DNA of 36,218 bases. Source: Bradyrhizobium sp. YR681 (GTDB taxonomy: Bacteria > Pseudomonadota > Alphaproteobacteria > Rhizobiales > Xanthobacteraceae). The notes under the pieces were generated by a model. That model worked only from the letters and a program-made list of their open reading frames with translations, was not told the DNA's origin and did not search any database. The stretch spans positions 1 through 36,218 of the forward strand of contig NZ_AKIY01000221.1 of NCBI RefSeq assembly GCF_000282615.1, read 5' to 3'. Below are positions 7,092-16,350 of this stretch, in pieces. Position numbers and translations under genes: made by a program. The number at the start of each line of letters is the position of its first letter. Within the stretch, counting starts at the first letter, position 1.

Positions 7092-9890
7092 TTACCCCGT
7101 ATTCCTTAACCCCGCCGAGATGCCGTTGATCGTCAGCTGAATCCCGCGCAGCACCTGCTCATCCGGGTTCTGCGCGCGATGCTCCTTGAGCAACTCCACC
7201 TGCACGTGGTTGAGCGGATCGAGATAGGGGAAACGGTGGCGCACCGAGCGCTCCAGCAGCGGGTTGCCCTGCAGCAACCGGTCCTGGCCCATGATGTCCA
7301 GCAGCGTCTCGATGCAGGAATGCCATTCGCGGCGGATGCGGCTGAAGATTTTCTCGCGGAGCGCCTCGTCCTGCACCAGTTCGGCATAGCGCGAGGCGAT
7401 CGCTATCGAGCTCTTGGCGAGCACCATGTCCATGTTCGACAGCAGCATGCGGAAGAACGGCCATTCCTTGTAGAGCTCTTTCAGGAACGGCATGCCCTTG
7501 TCGGGATGCTCCGCGATCCACTGCTCGACCGCGCTGCCGAAGCCGTACCAGCCCGGCAGCATCAGGCGGCATTGCGCCCATGAAAACACCCAGGGGATCG
7601 CGCGCAGGTCTTCGATCGCGCGGGTCTTCTTCCGCGAGGCCGGACGGCTGCCGATGTTCAGCGTCGCGATCTCGTTGATGACGGTGGAGCCCCAGAAATA
7701 GTCGACGAACCCGTCGGTCTCGTAGACGAGGCCGCGATAGGCCTTGAAGGCGAGGTTCGACAGCTCGTCCATCGCGGTCAGATATTCGCGGCGCGGCGCG
7801 CTCTGCCGCGGCTGCAGCAGGCTCGCATCCAGCGTCGCGGCCGCCAGGATCTCCAGATTGCTGCGGCCGACTTCCGCGTTGGAATATTTCGACGAGATGA
7901 TCTCGCCCTGCTCGGTGATGCGGATCTGGCCGTTCACGGCGCCGCCGGGCTGGGCGACGATGGCGTCGTAGCTCGGCCCGCCGCCGCGGCCGACCGAGCC
8001 GCCGCGGCCATGGAACAGGCGCAACCGCACATGGTGGCGCTCGAACACGTCGACGAGGCCGATCTCGGCCTTGTAGAGCTCCCAGCCCGAGGTGACGAAG
8101 CCGCCGTCCTTGTTGCTGTCGGAATAGCCGAGCATGACCTCCTGCACGCTGCCGCGGCTGTCGACGAGCCGGCGGTAATCGTGCAGCGACAGCATGCGGT
8201 CCATGATGGCTGAGGAGGCCTGCAAATCCTCGATGGTCTCGAACAGCGGCACGATGTTGATGGCGCTGCGGCCGGAGGGATGGACGAGCCCGACCTCTTT
8301 CAGCAGCACGGCCACTTCGAGCATGTCCGACATGCCCTTGCACATCGAGATGATGCACTGGGGAATGGCGTCGGAACCGAACTTCGCATGCGCTTCTGCT
8401 GCGGCATGGAAGACGTTGAGCTCGCCCATGGTCTCGTCGCTGTATTTGACGAATGGCGACACCAGCGAGCGCGTCGAGCGCAGCTCGTTGGTGAGCAGCG
8501 AGATGCGCGCGTCCTCGCCCAGCGCAAGATAGGACATGCCGGGGTTCGCGGCGTCCATCAGCTCGGCGATGGTGCGCTCGTGCACCGCGGAATTCTGCCG
8601 GATGTCGAGCCGCGCCAGATGGAAGCCGAAGCAGTCCACCGCGCGCCGCAGCAGCCGCAGCCGGCCGCGGGCGATGACGCGGGCGTTGTTGGAGATCAGC
8701 GAACGATGCAGCACGTCGAGATCGGCCTGCAACTCCCTGACGCTCTCGTAAGGCCTGCCCTTGCCGACGGGCCGGCGGGTGATCTCGACCTCGAGCGCTT
8801 CGGCCGTCGCGGTCAGGCGCGCATAGATGCCGGAGACCGCGAGACGATAAGGCTCGCCGCTCCGGTGCGGCGAGGTGTCGGGGGACCGCTCCGCGAGGTT
8901 GCGCAGCTCCTCTGAGACGTCGGCGAGATGCGCCGCGATCGACAGCTCGGAGCCGAGCACGTGCAGCTCGTTCAGATAGAACTGCATCACCCGGCTCGAC
9001 TGCAGCCGCAGCGTGCCGCGCATCACGTCGGCGGTGACGAAGGGATTGCCGTCGCGGTCGCCGCCGATCCAGCTGCCCATGCGCAGGAACGAGGCGAGCT
9101 CGCTTGCGGCCGCCTCGCCGCCCTCCTCCAGCCGGTCTTCGAGCACGTTCACCAGCCGCGGCACCTCGCGCAGGAAGGTGTAATCGTAGAACGACAGGCC
9201 GTTGGCGACCTCGTCGAGCACGGTGAGCTTGGTCCGGCGCAGCAGATTGGTCTGCCACAGCGTCAGCACCTCGCGGCGGAGCTGCTCGTCGCTGGCGGCG
9301 GCTTCGTCCTCGGTCAGCGCGACCCGCTCGCGGCGGTCGAGCAGAGCTGCGACCTCCATCTCGCGGTCCATGGTGCTCTTGCGGCGGACCTCGGTCGGGT
9401 GCGCGGTCAGCACCGGGCTGACCAGCGCGGTCTTGAAGAAGTTGCGCAGGGCCTCGGGGCCGATGCCCGCGGCCTTGGCGTGGGCCAGCGTGTCCGCCAG
9501 CACGCCGGAGCCGCCATTCCTGGCCGCGGTACGGGCGCGCATCTGGCGGATGTTGTTCTGGTCCTCGGCGATGTTGGCGAGATGGGAGAAATAGCTGAAG
9601 GCGCGGACGATCCGCACCGTCTCGGAGATCGACATGCTGTCGAGGATCTGCTCGAGCTCGCGGCGGGCGAGCCGGTCCTCGTCGCGGTGGAACCGGATCG
9701 AGGTCTGGCGGATGCGCTCGACCAGATCGAACACATCGGCGCCCTCCTGGTCGCGCACCGTGTCGCCCAGGATCCGCCCGAGCAGGCGGATGTCATCCCG
9801 CAGCCGCGCGTCCGCTTCCAGCGCCTGGACGTCCTCCGGGCGGTTCAAGCGTTGATCGGCGGCGTCGGATGGTACGGTCTGGAGGGACAT
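7092..9890 (-). CDS. ppc: Phosphoenolpyruvate carboxylase
   Basis: Predicted 932 aa enzyme making oxaloacetate from phosphoenolpyruvate and bicarbonate, an anaplerotic supply to the TCA cycle in the cytoplasm. Seen: the catalytic-His motif [11 protein letters not shown] (from about 162, His164), [10 protein letters not shown] near residue 590, the glycine-rich loop [14 protein letters not shown] near 630, and the conserved C-terminus ending RNTG. The length is slightly above the E. coli enzyme because of an N-terminal extension of about 25 residues. The ATG at 9890 has GGGAG 8-12 bases upstream; the longer in-frame extension to 9992 is Pro/Ala-rich and unlikely. It stands alone, followed by a convergent hairpin and preceded by a long stretch without a gene. 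Confidence 0.97.
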   Translation of the reverse strand: MSLQTVPSDAADQRLNRPEDVQALEADARLRDDIRLLGRILGDTVRDQEGADVFDLVERIRQTSIRFHRDEDRLARRELEQILDSMSISETVRIVRAFSYFSHLANIAEDQNNIRQMRARTAARNGGSGVLADTLAHAKAAGIGPEALRNFFKTALVSPVLTAHPTEVRRKSTMDREMEVAALLDRRERVALTEDEAAASDEQLRREVLTLWQTNLLRRTKLTVLDEVANGLSFYDYTFLREVPRLVNVLEDRLEEGGEAAASELASFLRMGSWIGGDRDGNPFVTADVMRGTLRLQSSRVMQFYLNELHVLGSELSIAAHLADVSEELRNLAERSPDTSPHRSGEPYRLAVSGIYARLTATAEALEVEITRRPVGKGRPYESVRELQADLDVLHRSLISNNARVIARGRLRLLRRAVDCFGFHLARLDIRQNSAVHERTIAELMDAANPGMSYLALGEDARISLLTNELRSTRSLVSPFVKYSDETMGELNVFHAAAEAHAKFGSDAIPQCIISMCKGMSDMLEVAVLLKEVGLVHPSGRSAINIVPLFETIEDLQASSAIMDRMLSLHDYRRLVDSRGSVQEVMLGYSDSNKDGGFVTSGWELYKAEIGLVDVFERHHVRLRLFHGRGGSVGRGGGPSYDAIVAQPGGAVNGQIRITEQGEIISSKYSNAEVGRSNLEILAAATLDASLLQPRQSAPRREYLTAMDELSNLAFKAYRGLVYETDGFVDYFWGSTVINEIATLNIGSRPASRKKTRAIEDLRAIPWVFSWAQCRLMLPGWYGFGSAVEQWIAEHPDKGMPFLKELYKEWPFFRMLLSNMDMVLAKSSIAIASRYAELVQDEALREKIFSRIRREWHSCIETLLDIMGQDRLLQGNPLLERSVRHRFPYLDPLNHVQVELLKEHRAQNPDEQVLRGIQLTINGISAGLRNTG

Positions 9891-10055
9891 TGGCTCGCTC
9901 CCTGGTTCGAGCTCGCTTGGCTCCCCGGCCAACTGAGTGTGCAAGTTTTTTGCCGCAGCGCAAGGTGAAGTTGGGGGCGGTGCGGCAAACATCGCGGGTC
10001 ACGAGCGGGAATGGGGTTGGCGCGTGCTTCCACGATCCCGCGGCGCAGGCGCCCG

Positions 10056-10560
10056 AGCTTTGCGGTCGGTTTCGCCCTCATCGAGAACAAAGGGCGCAGG
10101 GAAGGCCGGGCGCCGGCTGGCACCCAAGGTCCGCATACGGGAAACGCACGCGGGGTGACCACAGGTGTTGCCGGTCGCCCGGCCTTCCCTGCGCAATGGT
10201 TTTACGGCTTATGGCGCGCTCTCCCCGGGGAGCGATGCACTATTGCCCCCGTCGCCTTGCGGATGTGAGATGCGCGCGCCGGTCGGCCGCCACATCACCG
10301 CAAGCCTTGACGCACAGACCCCGGGCGTCAGGACCACACGCTTTTGCCGTCCGCGGACGTCCCGCCCCGGACACCCGGAAGCTCGCGCGTGCTCGCCCCC
10401 GGAGCCGAAAGGAAACGCTGTGACCGCGCCGTGTCGTGCCGCGGATCGCGATGACTCACGGGGACTACCCGCCCTGCCATCCGTCACGCGCCGGCGCTGC
10501 CGCGTCCATCGCATCCCGGCCTGCGGTTCGTGACGATCGCGAAACGCCCCTTTGGCGGGC
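10056..10560. repeat. Probable large dispersed GC-rich repeat with strong stem-loop
   Basis: A block beginning near the TTTCGCCCTCATCGAGAACA stretch. It contains a long near-perfect inverted repeat: GCGCAGGGAAGGCCGGGCGC from 10094 pairs with the complementary arm at 10170-10194. From memory, very similar 500-base-class blocks recur in Bradyrhizobium and Rhodopseudomonas genomes and are often mis-annotated as small hypothetical proteins on either strand. This could not be checked here. Whether it is a non-autonomous mobile element, an RNA gene or a relic is unknown. Confidence 0.5.
10094..10194. repeat. Large inverted repeat (hairpin arms about 24 bases)
   Basis: The left arm at 10094-10117 and right arm at 10170-10194 are complementary over about 24 bases with one bulge, separated by about 52 bases. 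It is too long and distant from any stop codon to be a simple terminator. It is the structural core of the surrounding GC-rich block. Confidence 0.75.
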
Positions 10561-10909
10561 CGGGATGGTTTGCGGTTTACCCGAAACTTAGAATTCGGTC
10601 AATCAGAATATCTCTGGGCCCGTCCCTTGACCTGCATGTGGCGTGTTTTGCCCGTCGGGCAACGCGAGGAATTGTGTGAAGGCGTAGCGACGGATGAGCA
10701 TCGCAGTCCCAACACGGTCCGATGTTCGCTCTGCCGGGGCGAGCCGCCCAGCGGCAGCCGTCGCACCGTCCAGCTCTGGGCCACTTGCGAATATTCTGCC
10801 GGCCTGGGATGTGAGTTAAGAAAAGCTTCGCCCCGCGGGCTACCCGACTCGACAACCATAGATAGACGTGATGTAAATTTGCCTAATTTGGTCAGTCTGG
10901 AGCGCTGAT

Positions 10910-11725
10910 ATGCAAGCCCCCAAATGGATCGAGTTTAGGAACGCCCTCTTCTACTTTTCATCCATAGCCCTCAATCTGTTCTTCTTTATGCTGGCTATTG
11001 AGTACGTGGTACAAACAATCAGTATCAATTCCGGGCGTATTTCCGATTTGGCATTAATCGATTCGAATCTCAAAGCCTCGGCCGTCGAGTTGACGCAGAA
11101 TCGAACCGCGGAAGACGTCGCTGCCATTCGTGACGCAATCAGGGACAATACCAATAGGCGTACGAAGCAAAAGAAGGAAATGGACTACGGGATCGAGAAG
11201 CATCACCACCTAGGGCTCTACGATTGCTTCTCTGGGCGTGACCCCGATTGTTTTCATCGAAACTCCAGCTGGTCCAACACCGCTCAACTAGGCCTTGCGG
11301 CGGGCATCCTCGGCGCATGTTTGTCATTCTTCGTTCTGCTTCGAAACGACGCGGTTTCCGGGCAACCAAAGATGTGGACGCTATCCACGCTGATCTCGCT
11401 CGTTTGCACACTTCCGATAGGCGGTGCTATCGGGTTGCTGGTCCTATTCCTCCTCTTGGGTTCTACGGGCACCGTGCTGACGCAGGTCTCCGGCGTGGTT
11501 CAAGTGGAAAGCCCATTTGGAGTCGCATTTGCTTGCACCTTCGCGGCGCTGTTTTCAGAGAGACTTATCCAAACTCTTTCACGCCTTCTCGATAACATGA
11601 AAATCACTGCCTCTTCGACGAAGGCCGAAGTCCGCCCCCCAGATGCAGGGCCGAGTTTCAGTCCGGTTGAGTCCAAAAGCCCCAGCTCCGCGCGGTTACC
11701 GCATGAGGCCGTCAGGGGTCCATAA
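10910..11725 (+). CDS. Orphan four-helix membrane protein, function unknown
   Basis: Predicted 271 aa protein that I do not recognise. One membrane helix (about 12-34) is followed by a polar region (about 38-125) that looks helical and charged (AEDVAAIRDAIRD, NRRTKQKKEM) and ends in a Cys pair, CFSGRDPDC. Hydrophobic segments follow at about 127-145, 158-183 and 201-218, then a Pro/Ser-rich tail. Base composition is visibly less GC-rich and codon use less biased than in the neighbours, which suggests later acquisition. The layout (one helix, a soluble domain, then three helices) could suit a small sensor or a channel-like protein, but no motif proves that. The start is the first ATG of the frame at 10910; the ribosome site is weak. 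It lies next to the GC-rich repeat block with no partner gene. Confidence 0.7.
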   Translation: MQAPKWIEFRNALFYFSSIALNLFFFMLAIEYVVQTISINSGRISDLALIDSNLKASAVELTQNRTAEDVAAIRDAIRDNTNRRTKQKKEMDYGIEKHHHLGLYDCFSGRDPDCFHRNSSWSNTAQLGLAAGILGACLSFFVLLRNDAVSGQPKMWTLSTLISLVCTLPIGGAIGLLVLFLLLGSTGTVLTQVSGVVQVESPFGVAFACTFAALFSERLIQTLSRLLDNMKITASSTKAEVRPPDAGPSFSPVESKSPSSARLPHEAVRGP

Positions 11726-11793
11726 GCCGACGAGGCTTCCGACCGGCGCGACTTCCGCTCCGCCACCTGGACCAACGTTTCCGATCACACACC

Positions 11794-12198
11794 TCACGCC
11801 GGCACGATCACCTTGCCGATCGGCCAGAGCGCGATGCCGGCGAGCTTCAGATGGGCCCAGGCGAAGGGGATGCCGATGATGGTGACGGCGAGGACCAACG
11901 CGGTCAGGAGGTGGCCGAGCGCCAGCCACCAGCCCGCCAGCACGAACCAGATGATGTTGCCGATCACCCCGAGCGGCCCGGTGCCGATGTCCTCGACACC
12001 GGTGACCTCGTAGCGGCTGACCGCGCGCGAGCCGAACGGCATCAGCGTGTAGACGGCGATGTTGAACGCCGCCCGCGCCCAGGGCAGGCCGATGATGGTC
12101 ACGGCCATGATGACCGCAGCGACCAGCCAGCCGAACGCCATCCAGGCGCCGCCGATGAGGATCCAGAGGATGTTGAGCAGGATGGAGACGGGGGTCAT
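11794..12198 (-). CDS. yccF: YccF domain inner-membrane protein
   Basis: Predicted 134 aa membrane protein with the internal duplication typical of YccF. The first half has TIIGLPWARAAFNIAVYTLM PFG-type sequence and the second half repeats TIIGIPFAWAHLKLAGIALW followed by PIG. Hydrophobic segments cover most of the length. The family role is unknown. ATG 12198 is preferred because the family begins with a hydrophobic helix at once; a GTG at 12225 would add nine polar residues. It is divergent from glgX, with no functional link visible. Confidence 0.88.
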   Translation of the reverse strand: MTPVSILLNILWILIGGAWMAFGWLVAAVIMAVTIIGLPWARAAFNIAVYTLMPFGSRAVSRYEVTGVEDIGTGPLGVIGNIIWFVLAGWWLALGHLLTALVLAVTIIGIPFAWAHLKLAGIALWPIGKVIVPA

Positions 12199-12414
12199 GG
12201 GATTATCCGCGGTCAATGACCCCACCTATATAGGTGTGAAGATCGTCGCTGCGAAGGTGGCCATCGGCTCCCGCCGCATTTGATTGCCTCAAATGGCCTC
12301 CCCCGCCCTCACTTCATCGAATTGACGCACGGCGCGCCGAGAATGGCACGGCGTTTGAAACATTCAGGGCGCCATGGCGTTGCTGAGGCGGCCACTGGGG
12401 CCTGGGGAATTTTC

Positions 12415-14535
12415 ATGTCCGATTTTGTCATCGAGGAAGGCCTGCCCTATCCGCTGGGTGCCCATTGGAGCGGCAAGGGAACGAACTTTGCGGTCTTTTC
12501 CGCCAACGCCACCAAGGTGGAGGTCTGCCTCTTCGACGGCGACCGCGAGACCCATCGCTTCGAGCTGCCGGAATATACCAACGAGGTCTTCCACGGCTAC
12601 ATCTCCGGCGTCGGACCCGGCACCTTCTACGGCTACCGTGTCTACGGCCCCTACAATCCGGACGCGGGTCATCGCTTCAATCCCAACAAGCTGCTGCTCG
12701 ATCCCTATGCCCGTGCGCACGCCGGGGCCCTGACCTGGAATCCGGCCGTGTTCGGCTACAAGATGGAGACCGGCGACGACCTCACCTTCGACGACCGCGA
12801 CAGCGCGCCGTTCGTGCCCAAATGCGTCGTCGTCGACCCCAATTTCGACTGGCATGAAGAGGTCGCACGGGACGATGTTCATTGGGACGAGACCATCGTC
12901 TACGAAACCCATGTGAAGGGGTTTACGAAGAAGCACCCCGACGTGCCGGAGCACCTGCGCGGCACCTATGCCGGCTTCGCCACGCCGCAGCTGATCGACT
13001 ATCTGGCATCGCTCGGCGTGACCTCGATCGAGCTGCTGCCGATCCACGCCTTCGTCAACGACGACAATCTTCTCCGGAAGAATCTGGTCAACTACTGGGG
13101 CTACAACACCATCGGCTTCTTCGCGCCCGACCCGCGTTACGCTTCCGACGTGCCGAACTCCTTGCGCGAGTTCAAGGAGATGGTGTCGAAGCTGCATGGC
13201 GCCGGCCTCGAGGTGATCCTCGATGTCGTCTACAATCACACCGCCGAAGGCAACGAGCTCGGGCCGACCCTGTCCTTCAAGGGCATCGACAATGCCAGCT
13301 ACTATCGCCTGCTGCCGGACCGGCGGCGCTATTACATCAACGACACCGGCACCGGAAATACGGTGAACCTGTCGCATCCGCGTGTGATCCAGATGGTGAT
13401 GGACAGCTTGCGCTATTGGGCCGGCGACATGCGCATCGACGGCTTCCGGTTCGATCTCGGCACCATTCTCGCGCGCGAGGTCTACGGCTTCGACGAGCAG
13501 AGCGGATTTCTGAAGGCGATGGACCAGGATCCGCTGCTGTCGACCATCAAGCTGATCGCCGAACCCTGGGATTGCGGCCCCGGCGGCTATCAGGTCGGCG
13601 GCTTCCCGCCGGGCTGGGCGGAGTGGAACGACAAATATCGCGACACCGTCCGCGACTATTGGCGCGGCGAGGCACCGCCATCCGCGCTCGCGGCGCGGCT
13701 GCTTGGCTCGGCCGACATCTTCAATCGCTCGGACGACGGCCGTCGCTCATGGGCCAGCGTCAACTTCGTGACCGCCCATGACGGTTTCACGCTGAACGAC
13801 TGGGCGAGCTACAACGACAAGCACAACGAGGCCAATGGCGAAGGCAACCGCGACGGCAGCTCCAGCAACCGTTCCTGGAATTGCGGCGTCGAGGGCCCGA
13901 CCGACGACAAGGACGTCATTGCGCTCCGCGAACGGCAGAAGCGCAACATGCTGGCAACCCTGTTGCTCTCGCAGGGCACGCCAATGCTGCTTGGCGGCGA
14001 CGAGTTCGGCCGCACCCAGCAGGGCAACAACAATGCCTATTGCCAGGACAGCGACATTTCCTGGTTCGACTGGAACATGGGCGAGGACGCGCAGAAGCTG
14101 CTCGCCTTCACCAAGCGCGTGATCCAGCTCCGGCGCGATTACCCGATCCTGCGCCGCAGCCGTTTCCTCACCGGCGCACACGATGCGCAGCTCGACATCC
14201 GCGACGTCGTCTGGGTCAACGCCAATGGCAGCGAGATGTCGAGTGCGGACTGGGAGAGCGGCTGGCAGAAATGTTTCGGCGTCGTGCTCGATGGCCGCGC
14301 GCGCAAGACTGCGATCCCACGCCACGGCGAGGACGACAGCGTGCTGATCATCCTCAACAGCTTTGAGGGCGAGGTGGACTTCAAGCTGCCCCACACCACC
14401 GCAGGCCCGTGCTGGTCGCTGTTGCTGGATACCAATGTCGGGGATGGCGGATCAGGTGCACGGTTCGAGTTCGACGCAATCTACAAGGTGCCGGGACGGT
14501 CGTTCCTGCTGTTCGTTGGCGGGGAGCTGGCGTAG
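12415..14535 (+). CDS. glgX: Glycogen debranching enzyme GlgX (isoamylase type)
   Basis: Predicted 706 aa GH13 enzyme hydrolysing alpha-1,6 branches in limit dextrins of glycogen. It has an N-terminal CBM48-like domain (about 10-105; GTNFAVFSANATKVEVCLFD) and then the (beta/alpha)8 barrel. Seen: nucleophile Asp in MRIDGFRFDLG (about 340-350), acid/base Glu in IAEPWDCG (about 380), and TAHDGF (about 452) for transition-state binding. VVYNHTAEGNELGP is a GlgX/isoamylase hallmark. Slightly longer than the E. coli protein. ATG 12415 is chosen because the family N-terminus (MSDFVIEEGLPYPLG) starts there, with GGGGAAT just upstream; a longer frame from 12280 looks non-coding. No other glg or tre gene is in the window, so it stands apart from its pathway. 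Confidence 0.95.
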   Translation: MSDFVIEEGLPYPLGAHWSGKGTNFAVFSANATKVEVCLFDGDRETHRFELPEYTNEVFHGYISGVGPGTFYGYRVYGPYNPDAGHRFNPNKLLLDPYARAHAGALTWNPAVFGYKMETGDDLTFDDRDSAPFVPKCVVVDPNFDWHEEVARDDVHWDETIVYETHVKGFTKKHPDVPEHLRGTYAGFATPQLIDYLASLGVTSIELLPIHAFVNDDNLLRKNLVNYWGYNTIGFFAPDPRYASDVPNSLREFKEMVSKLHGAGLEVILDVVYNHTAEGNELGPTLSFKGIDNASYYRLLPDRRRYYINDTGTGNTVNLSHPRVIQMVMDSLRYWAGDMRIDGFRFDLGTILAREVYGFDEQSGFLKAMDQDPLLSTIKLIAEPWDCGPGGYQVGGFPPGWAEWNDKYRDTVRDYWRGEAPPSALAARLLGSADIFNRSDDGRRSWASVNFVTAHDGFTLNDWASYNDKHNEANGEGNRDGSSSNRSWNCGVEGPTDDKDVIALRERQKRNMLATLLLSQGTPMLLGGDEFGRTQQGNNNAYCQDSDISWFDWNMGEDAQKLLAFTKRVIQLRRDYPILRRSRFLTGAHDAQLDIRDVVWVNANGSEMSSADWESGWQKCFGVVLDGRARKTAIPRHGEDDSVLIILNSFEGEVDFKLPHTTAGPCWSLLLDTNVGDGGSGARFEFDAIYKVPGRSFLLFVGGELA

Positions 14536-14556
14536 GGACGGATCAGGTTCGTTCTC

Positions 14557-14637
14557 GTAGCCCGGATGGAGCGCAGCGAAATCCGGGTTTTGAACGCGAG
14601 CACCGCCCCGGATTACGCTTCGCTCCATCCGGGCTAC
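14557..14637. repeat. Palindromic repeat, family C (GTAGCCCGGATGGAGC type), copy 1
   Basis: GTAGCCCGGATGGAGCGCAGCG pairs with CGCTTCGCTCCATCCGGGCTAC around a variable centre. It sits between the convergent ends of glgX and an acyl-CoA ligase, where it could also end transcription. Other copies are at 22544-22631 and 25757-25841. Confidence 0.9.
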
Positions 14638-14650
14638 AGGCGACGCAGCG

Positions 14651-16195
14651 TCATATCTTCCGCCCAGCCTGCTCCCAATAGGGATCGCGCAGGCGGCGCT
14701 TGAAGATTTTTCCGGAGTCTTCACGCGGCAAGCCCGTGCGAATCTCTATGTGTTTGGGCACCTTGTAATCGGCAAGCGAGCTCTTCAGTCGCGCGCGGAC
14801 ATCAGCTGCATCGAGCTTGCTGCCGGGCTGCGGCTCCACCACGGCCATCAGCGCCTCGCCGAACTCGGCGTCAGGGATGCCGAATACCGCGCAATCATGC
14901 ACGCCTGATACGGCGTGCAGCACCGACTCGATCTCGGCCGGATAGATGTTGACGCCCCCTGATATCACCATGTCGCGCTTGCGGTCGCAGATGAAGACGT
15001 AGCCGTCCGCGTCGATATAGCCGACGTCGCCCGAGGTGATGAAACCGTCGCGGTCGATCTCGGCGCGCTTCTCCGGCTTGTTGTGGTAGGTGAAGTCGGC
15101 CATGTCAGGCATGCGCGAATAGATCTCGCCGATCTCACCCACGCCCAGCTCACTTCCGTCATCGCCGATGAAGCGCAACTCGGCGCCGGGCGAGATCCTG
15201 CCGACGGTGCCGGGCTTCTTCAGCGCGTCCTCAGAGGTTGCGAAGGTGACGGCGCTGGATTCGGTCGAGCCGTAGAATTCGTAGATCACCGGCCCCCACC
15301 ATTCGATCATGGCGCGCTTGACGTCGGCGGGGCATGGCGCCGCGGCATGAATGATGTGGCGGAGCGAGGAGACGTCGTACTTTTTGCGGACAGCCTCCGG
15401 CAGCTTCATCAGGCGGATGAACATGGTCGGGACCATGAAGATGGTGTCGATCTCAAAGCGCTCGATCAGCTCCAGAAATTCCTCGGCCTCGAAGCGCGGC
15501 ATCAGCACCAGGGCGCCGCCGAGCTTGCCTGCGCGGATGCCGAACGAGTTCGGTGCGGAGTGATAGAGCGGGCCCGGCAGGATCGCGCGGGCGCCGGGCT
15601 TGAGCCCATAGATCATCGCGCGCATGCGCTCGCCGGCGGCCTGCTGATCCGGCGTCGGCGCGTTGCGCCGCACGCCCTTTGGATGCCCTGTCGTGCCCGA
15701 CGTATAGATCATGTTCATCGGCTGTGGCACGACCGGGCCGTCATAGGGCTGGAATTGCGCCAGCCAGGATTCGCATTCGATCGCGAAGTCCGGCGTCTTC
15801 AGATGATCGGGATCGATCTTGTAATTGGACAGGATCTCCGGCGGCGTCGGCACGCTGAGCACGGTGACGCCCGTCGGAATCGCATCGCGCAGGGCGTGCA
15901 GCATGTCGGCATGGCCGATCAGCACGGAGGTGCCGGTGTCGGTGAGGATGTAGTTGATCTCCTCCGGCTTGAAGTGCCAGTTGATCGGCACACCATAGGC
16001 CCCTAGCCGCATCGCGGCGTAAGCGGCCTCCAGGAAGGCGATGTCGTTGCGCATCAGCATGCAGACGCAATCGCCCTGCTTGACGCCGATTTGGGCAAGG
16101 CCGCTGGCGATGCGGTCGGCGCGGGCAGCGACTTCGGCGTGGGTGCGGCGACGCTCGCCGGAGACGATGCCGAGGAAATTTGACGTTTCGCTCAT
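14651..16195 (-). CDS. AMP-forming acyl-CoA ligase
   Basis: Predicted 514 aa ANL-family enzyme that activates a carboxylic acid to its CoA thioester via an acyl-AMP. Seen: the P-loop YTSGTTGHPKGV (164-175), EFYGSTESS (A5-type motif), TSGDVGYID (A7), KRDMVISGGVNIYPAEIE (A8 hinge and CoA-binding motif), and the C-terminal Lys region LPREDSGKIFKRRLRDPYW. Length is normal. It shares the ending RxLRxPYW with the second ligase at 18397-19977, so the two are related paralogues. Substrate is not readable. It is followed on the minus strand only by a repeat, and has a family A repeat between it and the crotonase upstream. It may serve the flanking beta-oxidation-like genes. Confidence 0.92.
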   Translation of the reverse strand: MSETSNFLGIVSGERRRTHAEVAARADRIASGLAQIGVKQGDCVCMLMRNDIAFLEAAYAAMRLGAYGVPINWHFKPEEINYILTDTGTSVLIGHADMLHALRDAIPTGVTVLSVPTPPEILSNYKIDPDHLKTPDFAIECESWLAQFQPYDGPVVPQPMNMIYTSGTTGHPKGVRRNAPTPDQQAAGERMRAMIYGLKPGARAILPGPLYHSAPNSFGIRAGKLGGALVLMPRFEAEEFLELIERFEIDTIFMVPTMFIRLMKLPEAVRKKYDVSSLRHIIHAAAPCPADVKRAMIEWWGPVIYEFYGSTESSAVTFATSEDALKKPGTVGRISPGAELRFIGDDGSELGVGEIGEIYSRMPDMADFTYHNKPEKRAEIDRDGFITSGDVGYIDADGYVFICDRKRDMVISGGVNIYPAEIESVLHAVSGVHDCAVFGIPDAEFGEALMAVVEPQPGSKLDAADVRARLKSSLADYKVPKHIEIRTGLPREDSGKIFKRRLRDPYWEQAGRKI

Positions 16196-16248
16196 TTGTC
16201 GAATTCCGATCTTTCGTCGGGTTGAACACTATGGCCACGATCTCACTC

Positions 16249-16346
16249 GTCATTCCCGGATGCGCCGTAGGCGCAGGCCCGGAATCCATACTCACGATCG
16301 TGGTTATGGATTCCGGGCTCGATGCCGCGCATCGCCCCGGAATGAC
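16249..16346. repeat. Palindromic intergenic repeat, family A (copy 3)
   Basis: GTCATTCCCGG at 16249 pairs with CCGGAATGAC ending at 16346. The inner arms CCCGGAATCCATACTC and GGTTATGGATTCCGGG are nearly identical to 1-45. It separates the ligase and crotonase genes on the minus strand. Confidence 0.9.
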
Positions 16347-16350
16347 GGTG

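Larger units (their letters stand above)
9891..10909. other. Long stretch without a convincing gene, with ppc upstream region
   Basis: About 1 kb between ppc (minus) and the orphan membrane gene (plus). Open frames exist on both strands but they overlap one another, are rich in Arg/Pro/Ser/Gly, lack good ribosome sites and match no family I know. The part next to ppc should hold its promoter and leader, but no clear -35/-10 could be assigned. The middle is a structured GC-rich block, listed separately. From about 10560 onward the base composition falls towards the orphan gene. Confidence 0.6.

Noticed and set aside
8928..9968. Open frame of 346 codons on the plus strand inside ppc
   Set aside because: It lies opposite conserved phosphoenolpyruvate carboxylase sequence, and its composition is that of an antisense frame.
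9869..10533. Several small open frames on both strands in the GC-rich block
   Set aside because: They overlap each other, lack ribosome sites and have Arg/Pro/Ser-rich products. A structured repeat explains the region better.
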